Shown piece by piece: positions 19,901 through 31,984 of a DNA stretch of 64,000 nt (its first letter is position 1; every line of letters begins with the position of its first letter). Position numbers and translations under genes: made by a program. Below the pieces are notes generated by a model. That model was not told the origin of the DNA, did no database searches, and was given only the letters and a program-made list of their open reading frames with translations. Where the stretch lies: positions 2,740,335 to 2,804,334 of the forward strand of contig CAJFCJ010000012.1 of the NCBI GenBank assembly GCA_904063045.1, written 5' to 3'. Source of the stretch: Dimorphilus gyrociliatus. Taxonomy: Eukaryota > Annelida > Polychaeta > Dinophilidae.

Positions 19901-22900
19901 GAAAGAAAATCAATAGAACATGAAAAGTACTTACATTGTAATTTTCAATGTCCGAATCCTTCATTTCATATTTAAACTGGAAGAAAAAAAAGGAAGGAAG
20001 AGGGCAATCAAGATGTTGTATTAAACTGTTTTATTTCAATTATTTCAAATTTACCGGAAATGAATATTGGAAGCACAGAGTTCTATCATCAAAGATATTT
20101 TTAAAAGAAGAAAAATATCCTCTTCCATTCAAGTTTTGAATTTTTAATTTTTCCTGAAAATGGTAAACACTTTTTTAGACAAGATTTTATAGTTGAAGTG
20201 GTATGAAAGAAAATGTTATCAAGTTCCATAAAGGTTTCCCTTACATATTTTGGGATGTGCAAAGGTATGTCAACAGTTAGGCCACTGGTTGTAAAGTAGA
20301 GTTGCCTTCCATAAACATTTCTCTTAATCAAATATGTTGAATATAAATTACTGGATGTTGTTCGAGTAAAACTTGAAAATTTTCCAGATGTCAATATATT
20401 TGATAAAAATGATAATATAAAATCTTTCTCTATATTTGGGAAGTCTGATAATGTTGCATTAAATTTATGACAAAATTGAGCCTTTTCATAAACATTTCCA
20501 ACATTGGTATTATTAAAAATATAGTAGCAAACATTGACAATACTAATGACAAATTGTCCTTGACATTCTAAAATTAGCAAATTTAAAGAAGATAGTTAAA
20601 AATTTTTGAAAAACATACCATCTCTCTTTACTGTTGAACATTGGATAAAATACGGATAGAAAAATTTATACAAGTCTACTCTACAAGCGTTTACTTTATT
20701 TGAATATTGATTTTTTGAATATTACCCTTATGACTCACTTCTTGTACAAATTACAATCTGACACTTTTGTTGCATTATCCCTACATTTTATGGTTTTAAA
20801 CAGAAATTGACCTCTCTTTACCAGAAAATATTCTTTTCTTATTGAAAAATCTTCTAGGTTTTTAACAATTGTTCCAGATTGGAAACCAAAAAATGAGCAG
20901 ATTTTATTCAGTGTGAAACTCTCTAAATATTGAAAATTGTACCAATCTCCCCTCCATATCTGACAATAAAAAAAGTTGTTTAATATTAGAATTTTTACTT
21001 TTGTTTTTTTTATGACCAACTTGAAAATTTCCATCAAATATCTTTAGTTCGTGTTGTTGGTTTACTAATAAATTTCTAGATTTTCCAGTAATTCTAACAG
21101 CTAAATTATGCAGAAAGTAATAAATGAACTTGAATATTGTTAAGTAATTTCATCGTACTATGAGATGGAAATGGCTCGCAAGCTGTTCTAATTCTTATAA
21201 CTGAACGAAGAGGACCTTCTTGTAACAAACATGATTGAAATTCCCCTGAATCTGAGCACTTTGTAAAAGCTGGAAGTTGCTGTAAGAAAAATATTATTGT
21301 CAAATTAGTCATCTTTATTGGTTCACCTATAAGAGACGATGACAAATTTAAAGCCTCTTTTTTTAAATAAACCAGTGATAAAAATAATTTTTGTAAATAT
21401 TTACAACAACTCTAGGTTGAAATTTAGTATTAACACCCAAGCATTTAGAATAAATTGGAGTTTTTAAGAATTCTTTACATATTGCTTTACAATAGTAAAT
21501 AATTATTGAAACATTTGCAAACAGAGGTAATGAAATTCCGTATGATTTTGATCTAACGAAATAATTCCCAATGTGTCTTCCATAAAAGGACAATGTTGAT
21601 ATTTCATATTTATTCATTTCTTTGATAGTAACGAAAGACACATCTTTTAAGAATAATTTGATGGGTTATGTCATTTTCCACAAAGTAGTTAAGGAAACTA
21701 AACCTTGTAATTCATTAAATTTGCATATTAATTTATTCAAATAATTGGCATTGGTTATATTTAGAAAAGTAAATTCAAATTTGAAATTAATGACAACTGC
21801 GTAACTTTGTGATAATTTATTCAAATTCACAGTTGAGCTGATTGAATATTCGCTGGTGTTACAAATTTTTAGGTCACTATCATTTGTCTTCAACATATGA
21901 TAGATTGACTTATTTGTTTTCAAATATAATTCATAAGAATTTCCAGCCAACTTTTTGCTAAATACATCTTTTTTTTTTTAAAAGAAAAACACAAACATTT
22001 AAGAGATAAAAATTTAAATTTCAAAGGAACTACTTACAACTTTCCGTCATTTTAAAACACTTTAGTCTTAATAAATGGACATATAATTTTTGTTTTCTTT
22101 TTCTCTCTGTTCCTTTGAAACTTTTTAACAATTTAAAAAATGTAAAAATTACTTTTTAATTAATGTTTGACTATTATTTTCATTACAATTTACAACATTC
22201 TTTTTTCTTATCTTGATCAAGTATTTTGAAAAATGTCAAGGACTTTTTAAGTTTGTACCTAGTTGCACTAGGAAGAGAATGATACGGGTCAAAACCCATT
22301 AATGAACAAAAAGTATTTGTTATATTTTTTGTAAAACTTGTATAATGCACAAATAAACTTGAATTATGTGTATTCGTTTTAAAGGCAATATTTCCCTCAA
22401 TAGATTTTGCCAATTCAACAGTTTCGCTCATAAATAGCTTTCCTTGTGCTAAATCCAAGTAATGGTCTAAGGAATGTTTCAAAATTAGAAGTGAAATGTT
22501 AAAGTAGAAAGAAAATATACTTTTTGGAATTTTTTTCAGGCATTTCATATTGTAAATATCCGGAAGATAGGAATGTTTTCTTCTAAGAAGACAATCAACA
22601 TTTTTTGGATTTTTAGCATTCCTACAATCTTTTAAGTAGGGTGTATATATTTCCTTATTCATCTTTTAGTTTTTTTTTACAAAAGTAATAAACAAAGTTG
22701 AAGTAAATTAGAGAGAAAGAAAACAAAATTTTTAACTTTTCTACAAACCAAAAGTAAATTTGTAGATTCTTTTTTGCATGAAAATTCTTGAACTCTAAGG
22801 TGAAAATAAAAACAAACAGTTTCGCATGCAAATTCAGATGATATATCCCTATGAAACGCAATTGGAAATGTTCCAATTGTCTTTGAGTGAAAGAAGTATC

Positions 22901-23842
22901 TTCTATGTAAAAGTGATGTTGTAAACCAAAATTTATTCATATACATTTGTGCAGTTTTTGATTTAATTTCAACAATGCTTAAATCTTAAAAAATATTTTG
23001 AAAAATTCTATATTTTCAAGGCCTCCTCATTATTCCCTTTCTTACCTTTCATCTCCAAAAACGAGCATGTCACATGATCCTCTGTGAATTTTCTTGTCAG
23101 AGAGACATTTTTTATCTTATTTTCATAAAATATAATATTTGCACTATAGTTCTGATTGGCTGTAAAATTTAGTTGGTGAGTTTCCAGAAAAAATTTGCTA
23201 TTTGCACAAATTTCATTTTTATATAATTTTGAATTGGATATTGTGTAAATTTTTCCCGGCATTCTTAAGAAAGGTTCAAAATTTCCCCACTGATTACGCT
23301 TGCAGAAAATATCTGAAAAATATTAATATTTAAATGGAAACGAGAGGGAAATGATAGGCGGAAGTGAGTGGAGATAACTCGCACATTTATCCTTAAAGCA
23401 CTTTAAAGTAATAACATATGGAAATTTTTCAAGTTTTTTTTTTGTACTGAAAAAATGGATTATATCTTGTTAATCTTTCACATTTTTTATGTAGGTCTAT
23501 AAATTAACAAAAAATGACTTACAATGTACAGCATTCAGGCTGAGTAGTATTCAACTTAAGGGTATAATATTTGTTTACGTTTCTTGATGCGTTTGTGTAA
23601 GAATAGAATGAGTCATATCCCAATTTTTTGCATAAGTTATTATAAAACGTTTGTCTCTTTTTCCAATCATACTCTAGGTAATATTTTCGTTTTTGCTTTC
23701 TTATAATTATCTTGCTGTATATAAAATGTGTATCGTGGTTACTCCAGGCATCGAGCGATACCTTCCATTGAGATGAAAAACTAAATTCTTTGGTGAGTGT
23801 TGTAAAAAAGAGCAGAATCATATTGAACTGAATGAAGCCCAT
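16426..23842 (-). CDS. Receptor A: SRCR/CTLD-like, LDLa, LRR, 7TM receptor with pseudokinase tail
   Basis: Multi-exon gene starting with a signal peptide (MGFIQFNMILLFF; exon 23524-23842). Ectodomain exons at about 23.0-20.7 kb give SRCR-like segments (FCSLMGF, ICSFFGFQSGTIVKN), and 20.1-20.58 kb is C-type-lectin-like. LDLa repeats lie at 19.39-19.67, 19.13-19.26 and 18.65-19.08 kb, and LRRs at 17.98-18.6 kb with the LGR-type hinge CCIIW. TM1-4 are in the exon ending at 17482, TM5-6 in 17141-17411, TM7 in 16931-17090. Exons 16815-16858 and 16426-16760 then stay in frame and encode a kinase-like tail. An AATAAA overlaps the region just after the stop. The E/DRY site reads YELYLYR and NPxxY is absent, so G-protein coupling is doubtful. 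Exact ectodomain splice sites were not all resolved. Confidence 0.82.
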
Positions 23843-24248
23843 TTTACTTTGCTAGTGTTTACTAGTCTTTTAGACAAATGAAAGAAATGCTCTTATTGTA
23901 TGAACGTTTCTATATACATTCATTATTGTTAACTCACCATATTTTCAAAGCAATAAATGTAATGTAAAAACTCTTTGTATGATTGTATACTCTCATTACA
24001 GTAACATTCTCATTGCTATCGTGTTTCCTACTCTTGAAAAATATATTTATTGCTCAGTCCTTTCCCCATTTAATTTTTATTATTCTTAAAAAAAAACAGC
24101 TTTTCTACATCATTTGGAGAGTTTAACATAAGATAAATTCTTTCATTTCTCTCCCCTCCAAGATGTGAATATGTTATATAAATACTATCTCATAGTATGA
24201 GCTAAACTGATGTTTAGGGAAATCCAAAATGGAAAAACTCTTGTTAAC
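23843..24248. other. Upstream region of receptor A; no gene seen
   Basis: AT-rich; presumably holds the receptor A promoter. No element or frame could be supported. Confidence 0.4.
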
Positions 24249-24345
24249 TGTACTTTGTTGTATTGTAATTGTAGGAATTTGTTCTTCTCCTGAACAGTAT
24301 TTGTCCTTTCCAATCATTTATCAACTCACCAAAGTATTGGTATAT
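24249..24345 (-). repeat. LTR 3'-end fragment with gag start
   Basis: About 100 bp carrying the AAGTACA end and the gag-start peptide (MIGKDKYCSGEEQIP), ending in unrelated sequence. It lies about 110 bp beyond the 3' LTR of copy 2 in the same orientation, separated by a short segment with CCCTAA-like repeats (24412-24438). Confidence 0.6.
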
Positions 24346-24456
24346 CCAATATGATTACATTGTTCTCTAATTAGATTACAATCAACAAAAACTGAGTCCA
24401 GCGCATATGAATGCTAAACCCTAATCCTAACCTAACCCTTGTCTCTGTTTAATCTT

Positions 24457-25391
24457 TGTACTTTGTTGTATTGTAATTGTAGGAATTTCTGGTTCGTCAT
24501 AATTGTAATCGTCCTTTCCAATCATTTACCAATTTTCCAAAGTACTCACACAAATAGAACCTTTAAAGTTTGTCCACCAGTAGTTCAACAAATATAATTT
24601 TGGTAGAAATTAATCAACAAAACACGAGTATTTCATCCAAAGAATATGTATTGAGTAAAATGAGTTTCTAGTTCTAAACAAGCTAGTTTAAGCAGCTAGC
24701 TGACAGTTAGAAAACTGAACTATCAACTGTTAATTTCGTAGGGTTTATATACTCTTTTAAAGGTTGATAGTTCACAAATTTCAATGTTCATAAAAACAAA
24801 AGTAACATTTGAAGACAAAGAAAAGTTCTAAATATTCACATGTTTTTATTGTTTTCCTCTTCTAAATAATAGTTGAATTTTGAAGGTTGGAGAGTTGCAT
24901 AAGATGTAACAATTTTAGTAGGACAAGTCCAACAATGAAGAAAACATGTAGATTGTATATTTGACCATTTTTATATTCTACATTAACAATGATATTCAAT
25001 TCATTGAGTTAGTAATTTTAGCATCAGCATATAAGGAGGAAGTATATCTGATTAATGCATGTTAAGTAGAACAGTATTGTATACACAATACTGTTGGATA
25101 GTGAATATAATCTAAACTTAGAATTGAAGCATAATTGATAATTAATTGAACTAGTTTTAGTTCAAAATCATAAATTTATGGATTAATAAATTGTAATATT
25201 AATGCTAGGTTGCAAATAGCAAATATTCTTTATATAATTTAATAGGTTTTATTGCTGTGTAATGTGTATGCACTGTCCTACGTGAAACTAGGTCACTACT
25301 GCTTATCTTTATCAGTGCTATCTACATAGTACAATACTGGTTCAATACTACTTCTCTATTGTAGAGTATAGCTGACGAATATATGTGTACA
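24457..25391 (-). repeat. 3' LTR of gypsy copy 2 (family A)
   Basis: 935 bp, same length and ends as 6264-7198 with a modest number of substitutions. It includes the gag ATG (about 24525) although it lies at the 3' end of the element, which shows that the gag start belongs to the LTR. Confidence 0.9.
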
Positions 25392-25446
25392 AACATCCCA
25401 CTCCTTAAAGACCTTGCTTCCACAAAAGGTCTAGGACTTGTGACAA

Positions 25447-26091
25447 TTATGTTATCACCACTTTTTCTGAACATAGTTCTATTTCTTCTGGTTCAGCTGT
25501 TGGAGCTGAAGGTAATCTTTTTGTTTTTGTCAATAGTTTAGACAGTCTGGTAAATTGAACTCTTTTCAGTTTTTTCTTCCAAATAAAGTAAATGAAGAAT
25601 CCAATTCCAATCAAGAGTATAATTGGCAGAAGTGTGTCTATTAGTATTTTGAAAGGTTTTCTTATCCACAAAGAAAATAAATGTTGTGCTGGTGACAAGG
25701 CTGCATTAATTCCTAAATCATTTGCAAAGTTAATATGCTCTCTATGCTTAGTCAACATATCCTGTATGTATTCCAAAACTTGTTGTATCTGATAACACTT
25801 GAACACTTTTTAATTCTGTACATGTATTGAGGGTTGTTAGATCTCCTAACTATGTACTATGGGTTCCATGTTTAGATCCAAGTATTGTTGGTAGTTGAGG
25901 TGATAGTGGTGTAAGTAGGGCTATCATCTTGTTTCTCATGATAAATTCTTTGCATAAAAGTTGTGAAACTTGTTTAAAAACTGTTTGTAAATTTCTAAAA
26001 TTTTTGTCAATATTGTTTAACAGTGCAGCTGTTCTTATGGCATCTTTTATATTTATTTGGTGTGATTCTGGAATCTCTATGCTTTCTAATT
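25447..26091 (-). pseudogene. Envelope-like gene, C-terminal part with membrane anchor (copy 2)
   Basis: Minus-strand sequence after the MULE insertion point encodes a helical ectodomain part (25850-26090) and then, in another frame piece (25447-25806), one long hydrophobic anchor followed by a basic stretch and a short acidic tail, as in class I-type or errantivirus envelope ends. The frame is interrupted near 25806-25850. The split from the N-terminal part is due to the MULE. Confidence 0.7.
26082..26091. repeat. Left target-site duplication of the MULE
   Basis: CTTTCTAATT, repeated exactly at 28534-28543. Confidence 0.85.
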
Positions 26092-26205
26092 GAATAGGGG
26101 TGAAACCGTACCTGGGTGAAACCATACCCATTGAGGGTGAAACTGTACCCATTGAGGGTGAAATCGTACCTTGGTGAAATCGTACCTGGATGAAATTTTA
26201 ACTGT
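26092..26205 (+). repeat. Left terminal inverted repeat of the MULE (tandem subunits)
   Basis: Five or so units of the type GGTGAAACCGTACC, with spacers such as CATTGAG. The same units, inverted, make up 28410-28533. Confidence 0.8.
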
Positions 26206-26421
26206 CAACATGAGAAAATCAAAAAATGAAATAATTAATTTATTTGTTTTAACAAATATGTGATATACAAGTACCAGTTTTTTTCAGGTCAGCCATTTTG
26301 AATTTGTTTGTTGATTACTTGATAAGAGAATCTTGAAATAGTATTATAAATATTTGTTTTAAAGTTTTCTGCTGCTTTTGAAATAATAAATTAAACATTT
26401 CAAATCTGCACATTTTGAAAT

Positions 26422-28284
26422 ATGGCAATCAAGTGCAAAAATTGCAAACTTACAGTTTATGGAAGACAGAAGAGAAAATTCTGTTTGCCATGTAATGAGC
26501 TTCTTCATGAAAAATGTATCATCAGTAAGAATTTTGTAATTCATCTGGTCAATTGTAAATATACAATTACTTCCTTTCAGATTCCAGGCTGTCAGTTTGT
26601 CTGGATTGTGAAAAAAGACAGTGTCTTCTTCAAATGACAAGACTAGAAGATCAAGGAATGAAAGAAAGAGTTGCAATGGATGAGAATGAAGATGAAAAGA
26701 TTGATGAAGAGACAACAGATAACAGAAAAGGTGATGATCTTAGAGATTCTTATACAAATAATGATGAAATATCATCAGTCAATGCTGTTGACACTTTCCA
26801 AGAAGTTATGGATAATGATTTTCAAATAATTAGTGGTGGAAGTCAACTGGGAAAGGACATTCTGATACACAATGGATTTTCATTCACACTCAAGGCTAAA
26901 ACTTCTAAAAGTAGCATTTGGGTGTGCAGTAAAAGAACTAAAAAGCAGAGATGTCCTGCAAGAATTCGCCAACAAGGAAATTCATTTATAAAGGGAAGCA
27001 AAAAACACATTCATGGAGCCAATCAAAGTTTATCATCCAATATATCAATCAGGAAAGATTTAAGGGATATGTGCCTAACTGACACACATTCAAGTGGAAG
27101 AAGATTAGCAGAAACAGTTCTGTTGAAACACCAAGAACAAACTGACTCTGCCAAATATTGACTATTTGAAAAGAGTTGCAAATTTTACCAGACAGAAACT
27201 TAGGCCTAATGAACCAAAAGAAGTGGACTTTGATTTAAATAAGAATTTCATTCCTGATGATTTCTTAAAAGATGACATTTATGAAAACAACAATAGAATC
27301 TTGATTTTGGCCACAAATCATCAGCTTGATTTACTTGGTAAATCAAATCATTGGTTTATAGATGGAACATTCAAGATTGTGAAAGATCCATTCTATCAAC
27401 TAATATCTATTCATAGCTATGTGAAAAAGAATGGTGCAATGAAACATGTTCCCCTGGCTTTCATTTTTATATCATCAAAGCAAAAAAAATATTATAAAAA
27501 GGCATTCAAGGTATACATTTTAATAGTTCATTAACAATTTTTCTGATACCCAATTCACACTTCAGAGCATCAGAAACTTGACCTCAATATCACAGCCTGA
27601 GAAAATAACAATGGATTTTGAGATGAGTTTGTGGAAAGCTGTCTCTAAGATCTATCCAGAATCAGAAATTCATGGTTGTGTTTTCCACTTCACCCAGGCA
27701 ATCTATAGAAAAATTCAGGTACAAGATATTAATAAATATGATACTTTTCAACTTTTAATAAATTCTCTTTTTAGTCTCTTGGCTACTCTGGAAGATATAT
27801 GGAGAAAGGAGAGGACTGGAGAGACCTGAGGAAGTTGATGGCTTTACCTTTTCTGCCTGCAGATATTATTACTCCTACATTTTTTACCTTGAAGAGTCAG
27901 CTGGAAGAAAAGAGAAAATTTTCAGACTTGCTGGAATATTATGAAAATACTTGGATTTTGAATTCTACTTGGAAACCATTGAATTGGTCAATATTTGGAT
28001 TATCAATAAGGACTAATAATAGTATGGAAGGATGGCACAATAGAATGAATAATAAAGTACAATCAAAAGGATCATTCTATTTGTTGATTGATGAATTGAA
28101 AAGAGAGGCTGATTTGGTTTGTATTTACGAAAAACTTCTCTCTGAGAAGAAGATTATCAAATATCAGAGAAAAAAATATGGTGATATAGAGAAGAAAATA
28201 TTTGAAATCTGGGATGATTATAAGCTTGGAAGGATATTAGCTGATGAATTATTAATCCAGACATCTTATATTTATACTCCATAG
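26422..28284 (+). CDS. MULE transposase with zinc finger and FLYWCH domain (one frameshift)
   Basis: Exon 26422-26524 joins 26581 onward across a 56-bp intron and gives a Cys-rich finger (CKNC, FCLPC, LHEKC, CLDC). An acidic linker follows, then a FLYWCH DNA-binding domain (about 26870-27020). The catalytic region holds D in WFIDGTFK (27360), D in TMDFEMS (27610), the CxxH-type GCVFHF (27675) and E in MEGWHN (28025). Two more short introns lie at about 27511-27566 and 27719-27773. One base shift near 27143 separates the FLYWCH part from the catalytic part, in an otherwise intact gene, so the copy is either very young or the shift is a sequence error. Confidence 0.85.
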
Positions 28285-28409
28285 TTGCTATTATCTATTC
28301 TTTTCTTTAGTTAACTTATAGTATAATACCTCTTCAATACATGCATTATCATATTTTTTTCATTTCTATATGAATCAACAATAACAGTTTTACTTGGTCA
28401 CAGCAAGAG

Positions 28410-28533
28410 ATTCACCCACAATGGGTACGATTTCACCCTCAATGGGTACGGTTTCACCCTCAATGGGTATGATTTCATCCAGGTACGGTTTCACCCGGGT
28501 ACAGTTTCACCCAGGTACGGTTTCACCTGTCAC
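28410..28533 (-). repeat. Right terminal inverted repeat of the MULE
   Basis: Inverted counterpart of 26092-26205, with the tandem unit GGTGAAA...GTACC reading on the minus strand, followed by the second target duplication 28534-28543. Confidence 0.8.
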
Positions 28534-29890
28534 CTTTCTAATTATTTCCTCTTCCATTTGTGATTTATTGGTTTTCTTTGTAAAAGTGTATATTTTCCAT
28601 TTTCTGTATAAATTTGAAATTGTGTATCTTTTGGGCTTTGATACCAAATGTTCATGTTTGGAAGTGGGTTGAAAGTAACTGGTTTTTTGTCCAATTCAAA
28701 ATCTTGTGATCTGACTAGTCTGGCAGGTTTTAGCTTTGCTGTTTTCAGCATTTTTAGTATGTATTTGTTGTTAATATCTGGAGAAATAATTTCTTTGACA
28801 AACCAAGTCCTCACTAATGGTGTTGCATGATTTTTTATCAGCATATGGTAAGTTTTGTCGTCATCTCTATACCAATCATTATATGTTAAAATATCCTGTA
28901 TTTCTGTGACATTGGCCTTTCTTAGTGATGATTTCTTTCCAATATATTTCTCCAATCTATTAACTTCTTTATTTGAAATGATCTTGTATTTTGTATCCTC
29001 TATTATTTTATTGTCAGCATAATTGGAATTTGTAAGATCAGTTCTAAGTAAGTCATATTCTTTCTGAGGTACCAATACTCTGGTACCAGGACCACCATAT
29101 CCTTTGATATACCTGTCTTGGTAAGGTAAATCCATTATTGCATAGTTGGGGCAGGAAAAATATCCTCCAAGTTTTACACATTCCACATTATGGGAAATTA
29201 TTTTCCATGGTGAAACATGGCCTAACAGACTTTGACCTTTTTGTGGATTAAATATAATAATTGAATCCAAAGTTCTACAAAATTTTTGTTTAATAGAACA
29301 GTCTTCTAAATATTCCAAATTTGTGGTTATTTTATCTTGGCTTGGATTCCAATAAGCCTTGCCAATTTGAAGGATTGTTGTAAATTCTTCCACCACTGTG
29401 GTTCTTGGCCATTTGTAATTTGGTCCTTTGTTTTCATTATACATAAGAATTTTGCCTTTTTCAATTAGGTTTTGTCCATTTAAGGTTTTGTGTGTGTATA
29501 GCATTGTTCTGCATTGTTTTTCACTTAAGGCAAGTGTTTGTTTTTCAATTCTGTTTCTTTGCTCCAAAAAAGTAATGAGTGTAGAAATTGATTCTTCTTT
29601 TCACTAAACACTTGATAGCTTGAATTGCTAAATTGTCAGCTTTAATTTCATAGATGTTATTCACAATTTTGGTCATTTGTTTAGTTTCAAAGGTACATAC
29701 TGGTTCATCAGCTAAATCAAATGATTGGTGTACTTGTTGTCCTTGACAAAACTGTACTGATGGTAGCATTCTTACAGTTATATTTGCTTTTGTTATGGAT
29801 ACATTTGTTTGGACCAAGTTTAAACAGCATATTGCTAACAGTGTATAAATTATTGATCTTCTGATAGGAAGTATTCCACCATTTGTTTGT
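28534..29890 (-). pseudogene. Envelope-like gene, N-terminal part (copy 2)
   Basis: A 341-codon frame (28542-29567) plus the end of the upstream frame (to about 29890) encodes the surface part, starting with a signal-like hydrophobic segment near 29800-29850. It ends at an in-frame stop just before the MULE target site, in a basic stretch. The shift at about 29560 separates the two frames. The envelope family was not identified; annotation rests on position, signal segment and anchor. Confidence 0.7.
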
Positions 29891-31124
29891 TGGTTCCTTA
29901 CTGTCACTGTGTTAACTGTTATAGGTTGTTTGTTAGCTAGTCTTAGTCTACTAGCATGATAGAATTTTCTTTTATCTTCCAATATTTGTAATTCATACAA
30001 ACATTTTATAGTATCAGTAGCAGTTACAAGGTATGGTCCACTCCATTTGCTTGTATTTATTCTGTTCATTCCTTGACCAATGTTTTCATTTCTTATGTGT
30101 ACCCAATCACCAATTTTGTAAGTTGGATGTTTTCTTGTAATAGCTTTATTAACTCTATCTCTATATTTCTTCTTTTTTAGAACAGATTTGCAAAGTGCTG
30201 TTGCTCTAATTTCTTCAAGGTCATGTTTTCTATCAAATAAGAATTTTGTTGTTGGTTCTAATCTTGGAACTTCTATTAATAGATCTAAGACATTTCTATT
30301 CTTCAATCCAAATAATATTTCATGTGGGTTTTGCCAGTGCTTCCAACTGGAATTTGATTTAAACATGTCTGAATTATTGGCAATTGCCTTGTCCAATCTG
30401 TCAATTGTTCCATAACTACATGTTTATGTAGTGCTTTGCAAATTTCCAAATTCTTTCTTTCTACCATTCCATTACTTTGGCTATGGAATGCTGTTGTTTT
30501 CATTTTTTGTATTCCCATTGATGTTACCATTTCTGTAAAGATTTCTCCAAGAAAATTCCTTCCTTGATCTGTGAGAATTTCTTCTGGGATACCAAATATT
30601 GGGAAATAGTTGAAAAACAAATGTTTAGAAATTTCCTCAGCTGCTTGAGTTTTTAGAGGGAATAAGTTGGTAAATCTGGACATGTGGTCTATAATGACAA
30701 GTATATACTTGTAAGAATCATGTCCAGTCAAAGGTCCCATTATGTCCATAGCAATTCTTTGCATTTGTAAAGTTGGGTGAGGTGTTTCAACCAACAAGTG
30801 TTTGTTGCCTGGTGCTCTTAATTGCTCACAAAATTCACAACTCTTTATATGATCTTTAATTGTTTTCTTTAGCTTGGGATGCCAGAAAGCTTGCTCCAAA
30901 GTGTGAATTGTTATGTCTACACCATAGTGCTCAAATAGTTGATGTTGATGAATTTGCCCAAGTAAGTTGGTTAGAGTTTGTAGTGGGATTACAAGTAGTG
31001 GTTGACAGCCATTTAGATACCATACAAGGTCTTCTTTTACAAACATAGATTCAATAAAGTTTTTATATTCATTCAATGACCCATTATCAATGTTTTCTCC
31101 TTCCAATTTGTCTACAACTTTCAT
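29890..31124 (-). pseudogene. Retroelement integrase (copy 2), frameshifted
   Basis: The frame 30303-31124 carries the zinc-binding region and DDE core as in copy 1. A G deletion near 30328 moves the rest (C-terminal GPY/F module, about 30000-30300) into the overlapping frame that continues into env. The N-terminus is cut at 31135. Confidence 0.85.
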
Positions 31125-31141
31125 TAGTGGGGTATGCTCTT

Positions 31142-31245
31142 TTAGAATCCATTAATTTGCCCCACAATGAAAAAAAGAAAGAGATAATAAAATGGTTCAT
31201 ACCACATTATGGTGTGGCAAACCCAAATAAAAAGGGCTACGCAAT
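31142..31245 (+). pseudogene. BEL/Pao reverse transcriptase scrap
   Basis: Encodes KKKEIIKWFIPHYGVANPNKKG, the same Pao RT motif as at 8350-8410, here with the intact Trp codon. It is only about 100 bp long and fused to a Tc1 fragment. Confidence 0.65.
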
Positions 31246-31484
31246 TCCGCTTCACATTTGAATTGTGGATCATCATAAACGAGTTTTTTGGTAAGGTGCC
31301 ACATGTTCTCAATTGGACTGAGGTCAGGGCTCTTTTCTGGCCAATCAAGAGGATGGATGTCATTCATTTGAAAGGCTCTTTTGGTTGTCCTAGCAGTATG
31401 GCACCAAGCAATATCTTGCTGGAAGATGTACTGCCTCTCCATTTTAGCTGATATATCTTCTATTACAAAAAGAACATTTTCCAC
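31245..31484 (-). pseudogene. Tc1/mariner transposase fragment
   Basis: Minus-strand frame with the Tc1 signature FQQDIAWCHTA and LDWPEKSPDLSPIENMW, covering the second Asp and the third acidic residue of the DDE domain. The N-terminal half and both terminal repeats are not seen. It abuts the truncated gypsy copy. Confidence 0.85.
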
Positions 31485-31984
31485 AACACAAAAATAAGAT
31501 AAAAAATATTTTTAGCTGTATTTAGATGGAAATTTATAAATGTATATAATATATATTTTTAAAATATAAAGCAATAAAAGTGCATGGATTATTTGAAAGT
31601 TTATTAAAATTTCTCTGATGACGTATGTAATAAAATATGACCGGATGTATTTCGTTCCTCCTCTAAAGAAAATTCAATTACATAAACGTGTCAATGTTTA
31701 TTAAGAAAAATTTAATTAATACAGTATAGTGATATTGATAATAGAATCAATGTTTTTCTCGTCGTTTTTCAAAGGATTAATTCATTTTTTTAAAAGATTA
31801 CATCAATTAGATAACCTGGTTGCTGTAAATACAAAATTTAGGATAGAAAGTAGGCAAGAGCTTTACTTTTCATCAACAATTTAACAGTTTTGAGATTTTT
31901 AATTCGTAAATTATCGTTATTGATAATGCTTTCTAAACAAATCAATATTGTCATTTATCTTCATATTCTAACAGAAAGCTGATA
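31485..31984. other. AT-rich stretch without a recognised gene
   Basis: No frame or repeat could be supported. Confidence 0.45.

Larger units (their letters stand above)
26092..28533 (+). mobile_element. Complete MULE DNA transposon inserted in env
   Basis: A 2.44-kb element flanked by a perfect 10-bp duplication of env sequence, typical for Mutator-like elements. Its termini (about 26092-26205 and 28410-28533) are inverted and built from tandem GGTGAAACCGTACC-like units. It carries one transposase gene in plus orientation. Confidence 0.9.
24457..31135 (-). mobile_element. Env-bearing Ty3/gypsy retroelement (copy 2), 5'-truncated and interrupted by a MULE
   Basis: Contains the 3' LTR (24457-25391), the env gene split by a MULE insertion (25447-26091 and 28534-29890), and integrase (29890-31124). 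Similarity to copy 1 stops at 31135 next to BEL/Pao and Tc1 scraps, so gag, protease and RT are lost. The remaining sequence is nearly identical to copy 1, so the truncation is recent. Confidence 0.9.

Noticed and set aside
24412-24438. True telomere or chromosome end
   Set aside because: CCTAACCCT stretches are short, degenerate and recur inside MITEs; unique genes continue on both sides.
25592-25792. Plus-strand frame over the env anchor region
   Set aside because: Shadow of the minus-strand env frame with the clear membrane anchor.
26422-26637. Separate small zinc-finger gene before the MULE transposase
   Set aside because: A 56-bp GT/AG intron joins its Cys-rich part in frame to the transposase, so it is exon 1 of the same gene.
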